Source: an uncultured Eggerthella sp.
GTDB taxonomy: Bacteria; Actinomycetota; Coriobacteriia; Coriobacteriales; Eggerthellaceae
DNA: 64,000 nt
Reading direction: 5' to 3'
Assembly: GCA_900542065.1 (NCBI GenBank)
Contig: UQLU01000009.1
Coordinates: 35,138-99,137, forward strand
The notes beneath the pieces were generated by a model, which was given only the letters and a program-made list of their open reading frames with translations, did no database searches and had not been told where the DNA came from. This document shows positions 8,540-17,088 of the stretch, piece after piece. The number at the start of each line of letters is the position of its first letter. Positions within the stretch are counted from its first letter, which is position 1. A program made the translations under genes and the position numbers.

Positions 8540-10186
8540 TTATTCGCCCTTTTCTGCGCGCTCTTTCAAGCGACGATCAAGCTCATCTGCCAATTGATGA
8601 CGCTTAACCTTGCCAGATTCGGTCATTGGAATTTCGTCAATGAACTCGATATGTTCAGGACGAAGACGTTTTGCAACGCCAATGGAGTCCAGATATTCTG
8701 CAATCGAATCAAGTGTTGGAACCACATCGCCCTTTTGAACAATAAAGGTGCAAATACGCTCGCCTAAACGATCGTCTGGTAAACCGATAGTAGCGTGTGA
8801 GCCAACACCTGGGCAGCCGTCCAAGTTGTTATCTACTTCGTTAGCGGAGATGTTGATACCGCCACGAATAAGGATTTCCTTCTTGCGGCCATTGATCTTT
8901 ACGCGACCCTGTTCGTCCTGGATGCAAAGGTCGCCAGAATAGAACCAACCATCATCGCTTAAATCCTTTGCAGTAGCTTCAGGATTCTTCAGATAACCGC
9001 TAAACATATGAGGGCCGCGGGAAATTTCTTCACCTTGAGTGCCGTAAGGAACTTCGTTGCCTTTTTCGTCAACAACCTTAACTTCAATGCCTTCGCAGGC
9101 AATACCAGACCAGTTGCCGTTCCATTCCAGGCAATCCTCTGGTGGAACCAAAAGATGGGGGCAGCTTTCGGTGGAGCCATAGCATTCGCACAGCTTCAAT
9201 CCGTGCTTGTCGGCACGATGAACCATGGTGCCAGGAACAGGAGCGCCGCCGCAAACATAAAGCTTTAAGGTATCGAAGGAAAGGCCCTTCTTTTCTGCAA
9301 CATTGAGCATGTCATAAATGAAAGGTGTTGCGCCCATAGACCAGGTAACGCCTTCTTTGTTCATGATCTCAATGGATTCTTCAGGATGGAATTCCTGCTG
9401 CAGAACAACGCGAGCACCCAGCAGAAGTGGGGTAATCAGGCCATGATTAAAGCCTGTTGCATGATTGAGTGGTGCTGGCATGAACATGACATCTTCGCGC
9501 GTTAAGTGCAAAGACTTAATAAAGGTTTTCTCAGAGAAGATAAGTGCGTTGTGAGAAATCAATACTGCCTTAGGACGACCTGTGGTGCCTGAGGTAGAAA
9601 GAATCAGAACGATTTCGTCTGAATCGCTTTCTGGTGCCTCAGTTAAAGGTTCAAACGTTTCAAAAATCTGATTCAGGGTAATAGTGCCATGAGATTCTAC
9701 AGTTTTATCGTGAACGCAGAATGCACCGTCGAGTAAGCTGGTGATTTCGTTCTTGACGGAAAGGAACTGATCTTCGAAGTTAGTCTTGTGGTGGAAGGTG
9801 GGGCAGATGAAAGCCTTAGATTCAACCAAGCTCATGGAGTAAACCAAGTCTTCGCCGTTGAAGGTAACGGGAAGTGGGTGGCATACAGCGCCTACTTTTA
9901 AACAGGCAACATACAGGATGCAAAACTCTGACCAAGGTGGCATCTGGAAACTTACCACGTCGCCATTTTGTACCCCGACGCTTTTGAGCCAAGCGGCAAG
10001 GCGGCCAGCTTTGTCATCAATTTCCGCATAGGTGAAACGAACGCCTAAGTTGTCGCTAACATATTCATTGTCAGGAAACTTAGATACGCGGTCTGACCAA
10101 ACATCGAACAGGGTTTGTTCGGTCCAGTAGCCCTTTTCGTAATACTCCTTTTTGTTCTGTTCGTTCACTTTTAGATCGGTAATCAT
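8540..10186 (-). CDS. AMP-forming acyl-CoA ligase, FadK-like
   Basis: The protein has 548 residues and the full set of adenylating-enzyme motifs: STSGTTGRPKAV (197-208) for ATP binding, CYGSTE, the YSGDL hinge region, GRKKEILIRGG, and the C-terminal catalytic lysine Lys526 in ESGKVKR. Segments such as EQNKKEYYEKGYW and MPAPLNHATGF closely follow E. coli FadK, a short/medium-chain acyl-CoA synthetase used under anaerobic conditions. The reaction is acid + ATP + CoA to acyl-CoA + AMP + PPi. GTGAGGATTT precedes the ATG. It is a single gene with its own terminator. It could activate the acid processed by the crotonase and CoA-transferase nearby; that link is inference. Confidence 0.88.
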   Translation of the reverse strand: MITDLKVNEQNKKEYYEKGYWTEQTLFDVWSDRVSKFPDNEYVSDNLGVRFTYAEIDDKAGRLAAWLKSVGVQNGDVVSFQMPPWSEFCILYVACLKVGAVCHPLPVTFNGEDLVYSMSLVESKAFICPTFHHKTNFEDQFLSVKNEITSLLDGAFCVHDKTVESHGTITLNQIFETFEPLTEAPESDSDEIVLILSTSGTTGRPKAVLISHNALIFSEKTFIKSLHLTREDVMFMPAPLNHATGFNHGLITPLLLGARVVLQQEFHPEESIEIMNKEGVTWSMGATPFIYDMLNVAEKKGLSFDTLKLYVCGGAPVPGTMVHRADKHGLKLCECYGSTESCPHLLVPPEDCLEWNGNWSGIACEGIEVKVVDEKGNEVPYGTQGEEISRGPHMFSGYLKNPEATAKDLSDDGWFYSGDLCIQDEQGRVKINGRKKEILIRGGINISANEVDNNLDGCPGVGSHATIGLPDDRLGERICTFIVQKGDVVPTLDSIAEYLDSIGVAKRLRPEHIEFIDEIPMTESGKVKRHQLADELDRRLKERAEKGE

Positions 10187-10308
10187 AAATCCTCACTTCA
10201 TACGACAAGAACGCAGGGGCATGCTTGTCAACTTTTGGAATTTCTCCCTCGGGATCATTCCCCCTCACTCCTGAACACGTATCAAAACCCCTCGACGTAT
10301 TCGATGAA

Positions 10309-10314
10309 AGTATA
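10309..10314 (-). promoter_or_regulatory. Possible -10 element upstream of the fadK-like gene
   Basis: TATACT is found on the minus strand about 120 bp before the start codon. A recognisable -35 at the right spacing is weak, so this is tentative. Confidence 0.3.
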
Positions 10315-10562
10315 GCGCGAATCGATGGATTAGGCAGGTTTACTCCTATAGAAAGTACGGGTTCAAACTAAAGGCACAGCCTATAGACTTTATGGATAGA
10401 ACCTATAATTTAGACATATTATTTAAGGTGTTGAAGTTTCTTGCGAAGGCCTTTTTGACACGGTCTTTTTGCAAGAGAACAGGTGTAGTTTATTCGGACA
10501 AATTATTAGATTTGGGTGAATTTATTACGACGGATGGCGACGCTGATAGTATGTATTGAGCG

Positions 10563-10654
10563 CATTCCGATTGCGTATCGCGTGCATTCTGATTCACATC
10601 TCGGACATTCGCATCAGGTATATTCTGACTCCTGTCCTACACATTCCGATTGCG
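10563..10654 (+). repeat. Five degenerate copies of CATTCyGATTgc in the divergent promoter region
   Basis: Copies start at 10563, 10585, 10606, 10621 and 10642. Spacing is 22, 21, 15 and 21 bp; the first and last copies (CATTCCGATTGCG) are identical. They lie inside the 546-bp intergenic stretch 10187-10732 and end about 80 bp before the murT-gatD start. A TATAAT-like hexamer occurs at 10404-10409. I see no convincing gene in the stretch. The arrangement resembles iterated protein-binding sites, but could be slippage-derived. Confidence 0.6.
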
Positions 10655-10732
10655 CGTTTTTGATGCGTTATGGCGAAGTAGCACCCAGGTGCCGTATTAT
10701 TTGCCTGATAACTATATTCAGAGAGGGATGCT

Positions 10733-12904
10733 ATGAGCATACGAAAACTATTAGCTCGTTCGGCTAGTTCGGTAAGTACCTGGGGTTTGCGTCATGTGGC
10801 GAAACGTCCTGCGGCAAACATGCCTGGCAAGATTGCCCTAAAGCTTGACCCTCAGATTATTGCTGAATCTATGGGTAAAATTACCGAAGGTTCCATTGTG
10901 GTAGTAGGAACGAACGGTAAGACCACCATTACTAATATGATCGCTGATGCCTTGGAACGTCAGGGCAAAACCGTTGCTTGCAATAGAACTGGAGCGAATC
11001 TTGCCTATGGCGTTGCAACTACGCTTCTTCAGTCCAAAGGCGCTCAGTGGGGTGTGTTTGAATCGGACGAATTATGGCTTGCGCATACTTTGCCTCAGGT
11101 GCAGGCAAGCTATGTTCTGCTTTTGAATTTGTTCCGTGATCAGCTGGATCGCTGTGGCGAAATTGATCGTGTTCAGGATGCCATTGTCCAAGCACTTACC
11201 GAATCGCCCGATACGGTACTTTTGTATAACGCCGATGATCCTCTGTGCGCCATGGTCGCGCTTCGTGTCCCCAATGAGGCAATTGCCTTTGGCGTTGGCG
11301 AAGATTTGCATCAGCAGCAAAATGTGGTCAGCGATGCTCAGATGTGTCAGCGTTGTTCGGCAATGTTTACCTATGAGTATCGTCAGTATGGTCAGCTGGG
11401 AACCTATTCTTGTCCGAATTGCGGATTCAAGCGCCCTGAATTGGATTTTGCAGCAAAACATGCTGTTTTCGGAAACGACATTACTTTTGATGTTGAGGAG
11501 CGTGCTACAGGATCAAGCGTTTCTCTTCATGCGCAGCGCGCAGGTGTGTATATGATCTACAACGTGATGGCTGCGTGGCTGGCGTCGCATTGCGCAGGTG
11601 TGAGTGATGAAGTATTTCAGCAGGCAGTTGATCTGTTTGATCCTCAAAATGGACGCTTGCAGTCGCTTACTATTCAGGGCAGACCAGTCTTGTTGAACTT
11701 GGCGAAAAATCCCACAGGCTTTAATCAGAATATGAAGCTTATTACGCAGGCAGAAGGCAAGAAGGTTGCTGCGTTTTTCATTAACGACAATGAAGCGGAT
11801 GGTCATGACATTTCTTGGATTTGGGATTGCGACTTCGAAGAGCTTGCAGAACAAGAAGACGTCATAGTGTATGCAGGTGGCATTCGCAAAAACGATTTGC
11901 AGCTGCGCCTTCGCTATGCTGGCATTGAGGCGCGCACTATTAATAATGTAGATGAAATGGTGGACGAAGCACTGGCTATGCCTGCCGATTGGAAGATGTA
12001 CGCCATTGCGAACTACACATCTCTTCCTGCGGTACGTGATTCGCTGATGTCGCGTGCTGATAAAACGGAAGTTGATCAAGTAGTACAGGGCACCAACGAA
12101 CCTGAGCGCAAAAAGCACGCAGTCGTTCAGCAAGAAGGGGTTGAAGTGCTTGCAAATAATCCTTTGCGCATCGTGCACTTATTCCCTGATTTGCTTAATT
12201 TGTACGGAGACGGTGGAAACGTGCGCGTTTTGGCACAGCGTTGTGCGTGGCGTGGAATCCCTGTTGAAGTGCAAGCGGTGCACTATGGTGAAGAGGCAAA
12301 TTTAGATCAGGCAGATATTGTTGTGCTTGGTGGCGGGCCTGACCGAGAGCAAAAACTTGCATCTGAGGTTCTGTTTGCCATGAAAGAAGACCTTCGTTCA
12401 TACATTGAAAACGATGGCGCGCTCCTTGCTATTTGTGGTGGTTATCAGATTTTGGGTCATCGTTGGTTGATGGGCGATGAAGAGGTAGAGGGTCTGTCAA
12501 TTATTGATACAGAAACACTGCGTGCTGGCACGGGCTTTGATCGCCTTATCGACAACATCGTACTATCTTCTTCTTTAGCCAAACTGCCTGTAGTTGGTTA
12601 TGAAAATCATGCGGGTCGTACGAAGCTTGGAGTTGGGGTAGAGCCGTTTGGTAAGGTTGTTTCCCAGGTGGGTCATGGCAATGACGACACCTCTGGAGCG
12701 GATGGCGTACTGTATCGTAATTGCATCGGAACGTATTTGCATGGCCCTCTTCTTGGTAAGAATCCAGAAATTGCCGACCATTTAATTGCGGTAGCGCTGC
12801 AGCGCAAACTGGGATTGGATGCACCTATGGAGTTGGCTTCTTTGGATGATTCGGTGGAAAAGGCAGCAAATGCATATATGGCACAACGCTTAGGAGTGTC
12901 ATAG
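10733..12904 (+). CDS. MurT-GatD fusion: lipid II isoglutaminyl synthase in one chain
   Basis: This 723-residue protein joins two normally separate subunits. Residues 1-440 are MurT: Mur-ligase P-loop GTNGKTT (59-65), a Cys4 zinc ribbon (Cys205, Cys208, Cys227, Cys230) and the C-terminal domain with DGHDISWIWD. Residues 478-720 are GatD: a class I glutamine amidotransferase with nucleophile Cys568 in AICGGYQ and His670 in TYLHGPLL. A Glu/Lys-rich linker (about 443-475) connects them with no stop codon or start site. The complex amidates the D-Glu of lipid II to D-isoglutamine using glutamine and ATP. In Staphylococcus and Streptococcus the subunits are two adjacent genes. GAGAGGG lies 5 bp before the ATG. 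All catalytic features look intact. Confidence 0.92.
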   Translation: MSIRKLLARSASSVSTWGLRHVAKRPAANMPGKIALKLDPQIIAESMGKITEGSIVVVGTNGKTTITNMIADALERQGKTVACNRTGANLAYGVATTLLQSKGAQWGVFESDELWLAHTLPQVQASYVLLLNLFRDQLDRCGEIDRVQDAIVQALTESPDTVLLYNADDPLCAMVALRVPNEAIAFGVGEDLHQQQNVVSDAQMCQRCSAMFTYEYRQYGQLGTYSCPNCGFKRPELDFAAKHAVFGNDITFDVEERATGSSVSLHAQRAGVYMIYNVMAAWLASHCAGVSDEVFQQAVDLFDPQNGRLQSLTIQGRPVLLNLAKNPTGFNQNMKLITQAEGKKVAAFFINDNEADGHDISWIWDCDFEELAEQEDVIVYAGGIRKNDLQLRLRYAGIEARTINNVDEMVDEALAMPADWKMYAIANYTSLPAVRDSLMSRADKTEVDQVVQGTNEPERKKHAVVQQEGVEVLANNPLRIVHLFPDLLNLYGDGGNVRVLAQRCAWRGIPVEVQAVHYGEEANLDQADIVVLGGGPDREQKLASEVLFAMKEDLRSYIENDGALLAICGGYQILGHRWLMGDEEVEGLSIIDTETLRAGTGFDRLIDNIVLSSSLAKLPVVGYENHAGRTKLGVGVEPFGKVVSQVGHGNDDTSGADGVLYRNCIGTYLHGPLLGKNPEIADHLIAVALQRKLGLDAPMELASLDDSVEKAANAYMAQRLGVS

Positions 12905-13169
12905 TTCGCGCCTAGGCTTCGTCGTGCGGATCTTTCGTCGTGCGATTTGCGCCTAAAACTTCGAGAAGCTTTTTCTGCATCCTGTGCCGTATGTTTCGCA
13001 AAGCCTACACCATGGTTTGCTTTGTGTAGTTGCGTTCCGAGTTGGCTTCAGTTTTGTTATGAGAGAATGTTAAATAAATATTAGAAGCCCTCAATTTGTG
13101 GCGAAAGCATGCAAAAGTTGCGCAAAAATATCCGATTTCCGTGCAATATATGATTTTTGCCGAATTTAT
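12905..13169 (+). other. Intergenic stretch with direct repeats and a hairpin
   Basis: It contains two copies of TTCGTCGTGCG 18 bp apart (about 12918-12946), flanked by two GCGCCTA motifs. A hairpin follows at 12997-13034 whose arms are CGCAA...CTACAC and GTGTAG-TTGCG. None has a clean T-run, so the terminator for murT-gatD is unclear. I see no gene. Confidence 0.4.
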
Positions 13170-13198
13170 TTGCGTTCCGCATTAATTATTTGCATTAT
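13170..13198 (+). promoter_or_regulatory. Candidate promoter giving a leaderless LCP mRNA
   Basis: TTGCGT, a 17-bp spacer and CATTAT are followed by 7 bp and then the ATG at 13206. A transcription start would fall at the start codon. No Shine-Dalgarno sequence is present, which agrees with leaderless initiation. Confidence 0.45.
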
Positions 13199-13205
13199 TG
13201 ATTGC

Positions 13206-14894
13206 ATGTTTGCTTCAAATAACAAATCATCAAAGCGTTCCGCTCGTACCCGTAATGGCGCGGAGCGTCCTCATGCGGATCGTCGACGTGTCGCTTCTGG
13301 CTCTCGTGCTTCACGAAAGCAAAGCGCTGAATCGTTCGACCGTTCTTCGTATGGACATCAAAGCACTTCTCGCACATCGCGCAGAAATGCTTCAGGCGTG
13401 AATGCCTATAGTGCAAGTAACTATGGTTCTTCCACTCATCGTTCAAATGGCGCACAGAACAACTACGTTCCTGTAACCCCTGCTGGTGCAAATCGACGTT
13501 ATGCTCAAAATGCGCAAAGTCGTGAATTTGTTCGTCAGCAGCATGAGCGCAAGAAGAAGAGCAAGCGCAAGCGTATCTTGTTTGTTTCGCTTGCTGTTGT
13601 TTGCGTCTTAATCCTTGGCGGCATTGGTGCGGCATGGGCGTATATCAGTCAGGTTGATAGCTCTTTGCGCGATGATCTGGACACCGATCTTTTAAATTCG
13701 CTTGCTGTTACCGACTCTCCATCTGATCCGTTCTATATGCTTTTGATTGGTGCAGATAAATCAGAAGATCGTGAAGCTTCGGGCACCTTCGGCGGAACAT
13801 ATAGAACCGACTCCATGATTTTGGCACGCATAGACCCGCAGGAAAAAGAAGTAACGCTTGTTTCTATTCCACGTGACACCAGGGTTTATATAGAAGGCTA
13901 CGGCGAACAGAAAATTAACGCAGCCTATGCGTTCGGTGGCGCTTCTATGGCGGTTGATACGGTATCCGAATTAGCAGGTGTTCCTATCAGCCATTATGCA
14001 GAAATCGATTTCGACGGCTTTAAGGCTGTTGTTGACGCCTTGGGCGGTGTCGATGTTAACGTTCCTATGGAAATTAACGACGACAAGGCGGGCGGTCATG
14101 TTTCCGCAGGTCAACAGACACTCAATGGCGAACAGGCATTGATTCTTTGCCGTAGCCGTCATACGTATGACGATATTGGCGACGGCGACTCCATTCGAGC
14201 TGCCAACCAGCGCTTGGTTCTTTCCGCCATCATGAAGAAGGTAATGAATTCTGATGTGGCTACCATTACGAATACGGTAAGCACACTGGCAGAATATGTC
14301 ACCACGGACTATAGCGTTACAGGCTTGGTTGGTCTTGCTCAGTCCATGATGGGTATCGACGTAGAAAATAATGTTTATACCGCTGCAGTACCTACCACTT
14401 CAGTCTACGAGAATGATATTTGGTGGGAAGTTCTCAACGAAGAAGAATGGCAAATAATGATGGACCGCATAAAGCAGGGTCTGTCTCCTACGGAAGAAAC
14501 TCAGATTGATGAAGCTTCTGGTGTTGTTATGTCGTCAGCTGGTGGCGGCGGATCTGGCAATACGGACGATGCTGCGGGTACAACCAATTCTGGCAGCTCA
14601 TCTAACAATGCTTCGCTTTCTGGGGTTCACATTTCTGTGAAGAATGGCTGCGGTATCGCAGGATGTGCGGATCAAGCTGCTGCTAAGCTTTCTCCTGATG
14701 GTGCCGTTATCGAAACGGGCAATGCGGATGATTTTAACTATTCGCAAACCCTCATTGTGTACGAAGATTCATCGCAGGCGGATCAAGCTGAAAAGATTGC
14801 GAGCCTGTTAGGTGTTGGCGAAACTAAACAAAATGATGGCACTTACGCTTTCTCGGGTGATTTCTTAGTAGTAATTGGCTCGGACTGGTCTTAA
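13206..14894 (+). CDS. LytR-CpsA-Psr (LCP) family protein with LytR_C domain
   Basis: The protein has 562 residues: a long basic Ser/Arg/Asn-rich cytoplasmic tail (1-120), one transmembrane helix (about 122-146), and an extracellular LCP domain with LLIGADKSE, YRTDSMILARIDP, SIPRDTRVYI and GGVDVNVP. A Gly/Ser/Asn linker follows, then a C-terminal LytR_C domain beginning near GVHISVKNGCG. LCP enzymes attach undecaprenyl-linked glycopolymers (teichoic acids, capsule or arabinogalactan-like chains) to peptidoglycan. The ATG at 13206 lacks a ribosome site and appears leaderless. A GTG at 13098 would add 36 unlikely residues. A terminator follows. Confidence 0.9.
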   Translation: MFASNNKSSKRSARTRNGAERPHADRRRVASGSRASRKQSAESFDRSSYGHQSTSRTSRRNASGVNAYSASNYGSSTHRSNGAQNNYVPVTPAGANRRYAQNAQSREFVRQQHERKKKSKRKRILFVSLAVVCVLILGGIGAAWAYISQVDSSLRDDLDTDLLNSLAVTDSPSDPFYMLLIGADKSEDREASGTFGGTYRTDSMILARIDPQEKEVTLVSIPRDTRVYIEGYGEQKINAAYAFGGASMAVDTVSELAGVPISHYAEIDFDGFKAVVDALGGVDVNVPMEINDDKAGGHVSAGQQTLNGEQALILCRSRHTYDDIGDGDSIRAANQRLVLSAIMKKVMNSDVATITNTVSTLAEYVTTDYSVTGLVGLAQSMMGIDVENNVYTAAVPTTSVYENDIWWEVLNEEEWQIMMDRIKQGLSPTEETQIDEASGVVMSSAGGGGSGNTDDAAGTTNSGSSSNNASLSGVHISVKNGCGIAGCADQAAAKLSPDGAVIETGNADDFNYSQTLIVYEDSSQADQAEKIASLLGVGETKQNDGTYAFSGDFLVVIGSDWS

Positions 14895-14929
14895 AGCAAC
14901 ATAGTAACCGTTAAGGTTCAAGGTGTTTT

Positions 14930-14970
14930 AAGCGACATGCATTTCAGTTGAGGTGCATGTCGCTTTTTTA
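14930..14970 (+). terminator. Terminator after the LCP gene
   Basis: A perfect 12-bp stem (AAGCGACATGCA / TGCATGTCGCTT, 12-nt loop) is followed by TTTTT. Confidence 0.88.
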
Positions 14971-15037
14971 CCATTATTTAAGATTTTCTTTAGGCGTAAA
15001 ATACTTACAACGTAAGGGGAGAATACAAGGAGTAAAC

Positions 15038-16534
15038 ATGGGCAAATATGTAATGGCGCTGGATGCGGGAACTACCAGCAACCGTTGTATTTTGTTTAAC
15101 AAAGAAGGCAAGGTCGTAAGTATTGCCCAAAAAGAGTTTACCCAGTATTTCCCAAAGCCTGGTTGGGTAGAGCATGACGCTGATGAGATTTGGTCTACGC
15201 AACTTGGTGTTGCGGTAGAGGCAATGTCTAAGATAGGGGCATCGGCTGAAGATATTGCAGCAATTGGTATTACGAATCAAAGAGAAACAACTGTTGTGTG
15301 GGACAAGAAAACGGGCGAGCCTATATGCCCCGCTATTGTGTGGCAGTGTCGAAGGACAGCGGAATTCTGTGATCAACTAAAGGCCCAAGGGCATACCGAC
15401 ATGATCAGAGAAAAGACGGGCCTAATTATTGACGCGTATTTTTCTGGTACCAAAATCCGTTGGATTTTAGATCATGTGGAAGGTGCTCGGGAGAAGGCAG
15501 AAAAAGGCGACCTGCTGTTTGGTACGGTAGAAACGTGGCTTATTTGGAAGTTAACCAAGGGGCATGTGCATGTAACGGATTATTCCAATGCGTCTCGTAC
15601 CATGCTTTTTAACATCAATACGTTGGAGTGGGATCAGGAGATTCTCGATCTCTTAGATATCCCTAAAGCCATGCTGCCTAAGCCTATGCCTTCAAGCTGT
15701 GTATATGGCCAAACGGCAACCTCTTATTTTGGTGGTCACATTCCTATTGCGGGCGCTGCGGGAGATCAGCAGTCTGCACTTTTCGGCCAGGCATGCTTCC
15801 ATCCTGGTGCGGCTAAAAATACGTATGGAACGGGCTGCTTCTTACTTATGAATACGGGGGATACGCCTGTCTTTTCTAAAAATGGATTGGTAACCACCAT
15901 TGCGTGGGGTCTTGATGGCAAAGTTGAATATGCGCTCGAAGGATCAATCTTTGTGGCAGGCGCTGCTATCCAGTGGTTGCGAGATGAAATGCGCCTCATA
16001 GATTCTGTGGCAGATTCAGAATACATGGCTGGAAAAGTTGAAGATACGAATGGTTGTTATGTTGTTCCTGCCTTTACTGGCTTAGGCGCCCCTCATTGGG
16101 ATTCTTATGCAAGAGGAACTATTGTAGGCATTACGCGCGGGGTTAATAAATATCACATTATTAGAGCTACCTTAGAATCAATTGCCTACCAAGTAAATGA
16201 TGTTCTAGGTGCTATGGAGGCAGATTCTGGTATTGCTCTTACTTCGCTTCGTGTAGATGGTGGAGCTAGTGCTAATAACTTTTTGATGCAAACTCAGGCA
16301 GATATTATTGGTGCCCCAGTAAAGAGACCCCAGTGTATTGAAACTACAGCGATGGGTGCCGCTTATCTGGCTGGATTGGCGGTAGGTTACTGGGAAAGCC
16401 GCGAGGAAGTCGAAGAAAACTGGGCAGTAGATCAAACGTTTGAGCCTGCTATTGAAGAAGTAAAGCGTCAGGAAAAGATCAAGGGTTGGAACAAGGCAGT
16501 GCGCTATTCGTTTGACTGGGCAAAAGACGAATAA
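15038..16534 (+). CDS. glpK: Glycerol kinase
   Basis: The protein has 498 residues, the normal length. It phosphorylates glycerol to glycerol-3-phosphate with ATP in the cytoplasm. The FGGY-type N-terminus (ALDAGTTSNRCILFN), the GWVEHDADEIW and ITNQRETTVVWD segments, and the GAAGDQQSALFGQ and AMGAAYLAGLA motifs are all present. The start at 15038 has AAGGAG 5 bp upstream; upstream in-frame codons would run into the preceding terminator. No glpF or glpD is adjacent, so glycerol may enter by diffusion or by genes elsewhere. Confidence 0.95.
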   Translation: MGKYVMALDAGTTSNRCILFNKEGKVVSIAQKEFTQYFPKPGWVEHDADEIWSTQLGVAVEAMSKIGASAEDIAAIGITNQRETTVVWDKKTGEPICPAIVWQCRRTAEFCDQLKAQGHTDMIREKTGLIIDAYFSGTKIRWILDHVEGAREKAEKGDLLFGTVETWLIWKLTKGHVHVTDYSNASRTMLFNINTLEWDQEILDLLDIPKAMLPKPMPSSCVYGQTATSYFGGHIPIAGAAGDQQSALFGQACFHPGAAKNTYGTGCFLLMNTGDTPVFSKNGLVTTIAWGLDGKVEYALEGSIFVAGAAIQWLRDEMRLIDSVADSEYMAGKVEDTNGCYVVPAFTGLGAPHWDSYARGTIVGITRGVNKYHIIRATLESIAYQVNDVLGAMEADSGIALTSLRVDGGASANNFLMQTQADIIGAPVKRPQCIETTAMGAAYLAGLAVGYWESREEVEENWAVDQTFEPAIEEVKRQEKIKGWNKAVRYSFDWAKDE

Positions 16535-16584
16535 CTATCGTAGGCGCAAGCTTGGTTGGTAACGCATCCAACCTTGTAATGCAG

Positions 16585-17028
16585 CTATTTGTGATAGGGC
16601 TCCCCGCGAGATATTTTGAAAGCTCGATATAGTTGTTCGAGTAATACCACACGTGCCAAATTGTGCGGCAGAGTAATGGGGCCAAAGCTTATGCGCTCGG
16701 TTGCGCGCTGTTTTACTTCGGCGGTTACACCATCGCTGCCACCAATAATAAAAGCAAGTTGTGATTCTCCTGATAAGGCATAGGTATCGATCTTTGTTGC
16801 GAGAGATTCGCTTGAGGTTTCCTTTCCTTTGATGTCCAGCAAAAGAATAGGAGTGTGTTCGGGTAGGTTGCTTAAAAGAGCCTCTGCTTCTTTTTCTTTA
16901 TTTGAATCAGGCAGTTCGCGCACGGATACTTTTGCATAGGCACTTAGACGCTTGAGATATTCAGCGCAGGCCTCTTTCCAAAACGATTCCTTTAATTTTC
17001 CCACGGCAAAAATCGTTATAGACAGCAT
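16585..17028 (-). CDS. rlmH: 23S rRNA pseudouridine1915 N3-methyltransferase RlmH
   Basis: A SPOUT-class methyltransferase of 147 residues that modifies pseudouridine 1915 in helix 69 of 23S rRNA. The knot-forming IIGGSDG loop and the C-terminal EQLYRAFKI...GEPYHK signature are intact. The ATG at 17028 is preceded by AAAGGAGT; an upstream in-frame start would add 22 unrelated residues. It is divergent from the MMPL gene, whose start lies only 60 bp away. The end converges on glpK. Confidence 0.93.
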   Translation of the reverse strand: MLSITIFAVGKLKESFWKEACAEYLKRLSAYAKVSVRELPDSNKEKEAEALLSNLPEHTPILLLDIKGKETSSESLATKIDTYALSGESQLAFIIGGSDGVTAEVKQRATERISFGPITLPHNLARVVLLEQLYRAFKISRGEPYHK

Positions 17029-17088
17029 TAATACTCCTTTACAATAAGGATAAGTATTTGATCGAATAATATCGGATAGGTCGCAAGC

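Noticed and set aside
1291..10186. Calling the CoA genes a carnitine (cai) operon
   Set aside because: The ligase is closer to FadK than CaiC, there is no CaiA or transporter of the CaiT type, and strands alternate.
10516..10767. 83-codon open frame over the iterated motifs
   Set aside because: Its repeated His/Ser words come directly from the DNA repeat. There is no ribosome site, and the frame runs into the murT-gatD start.
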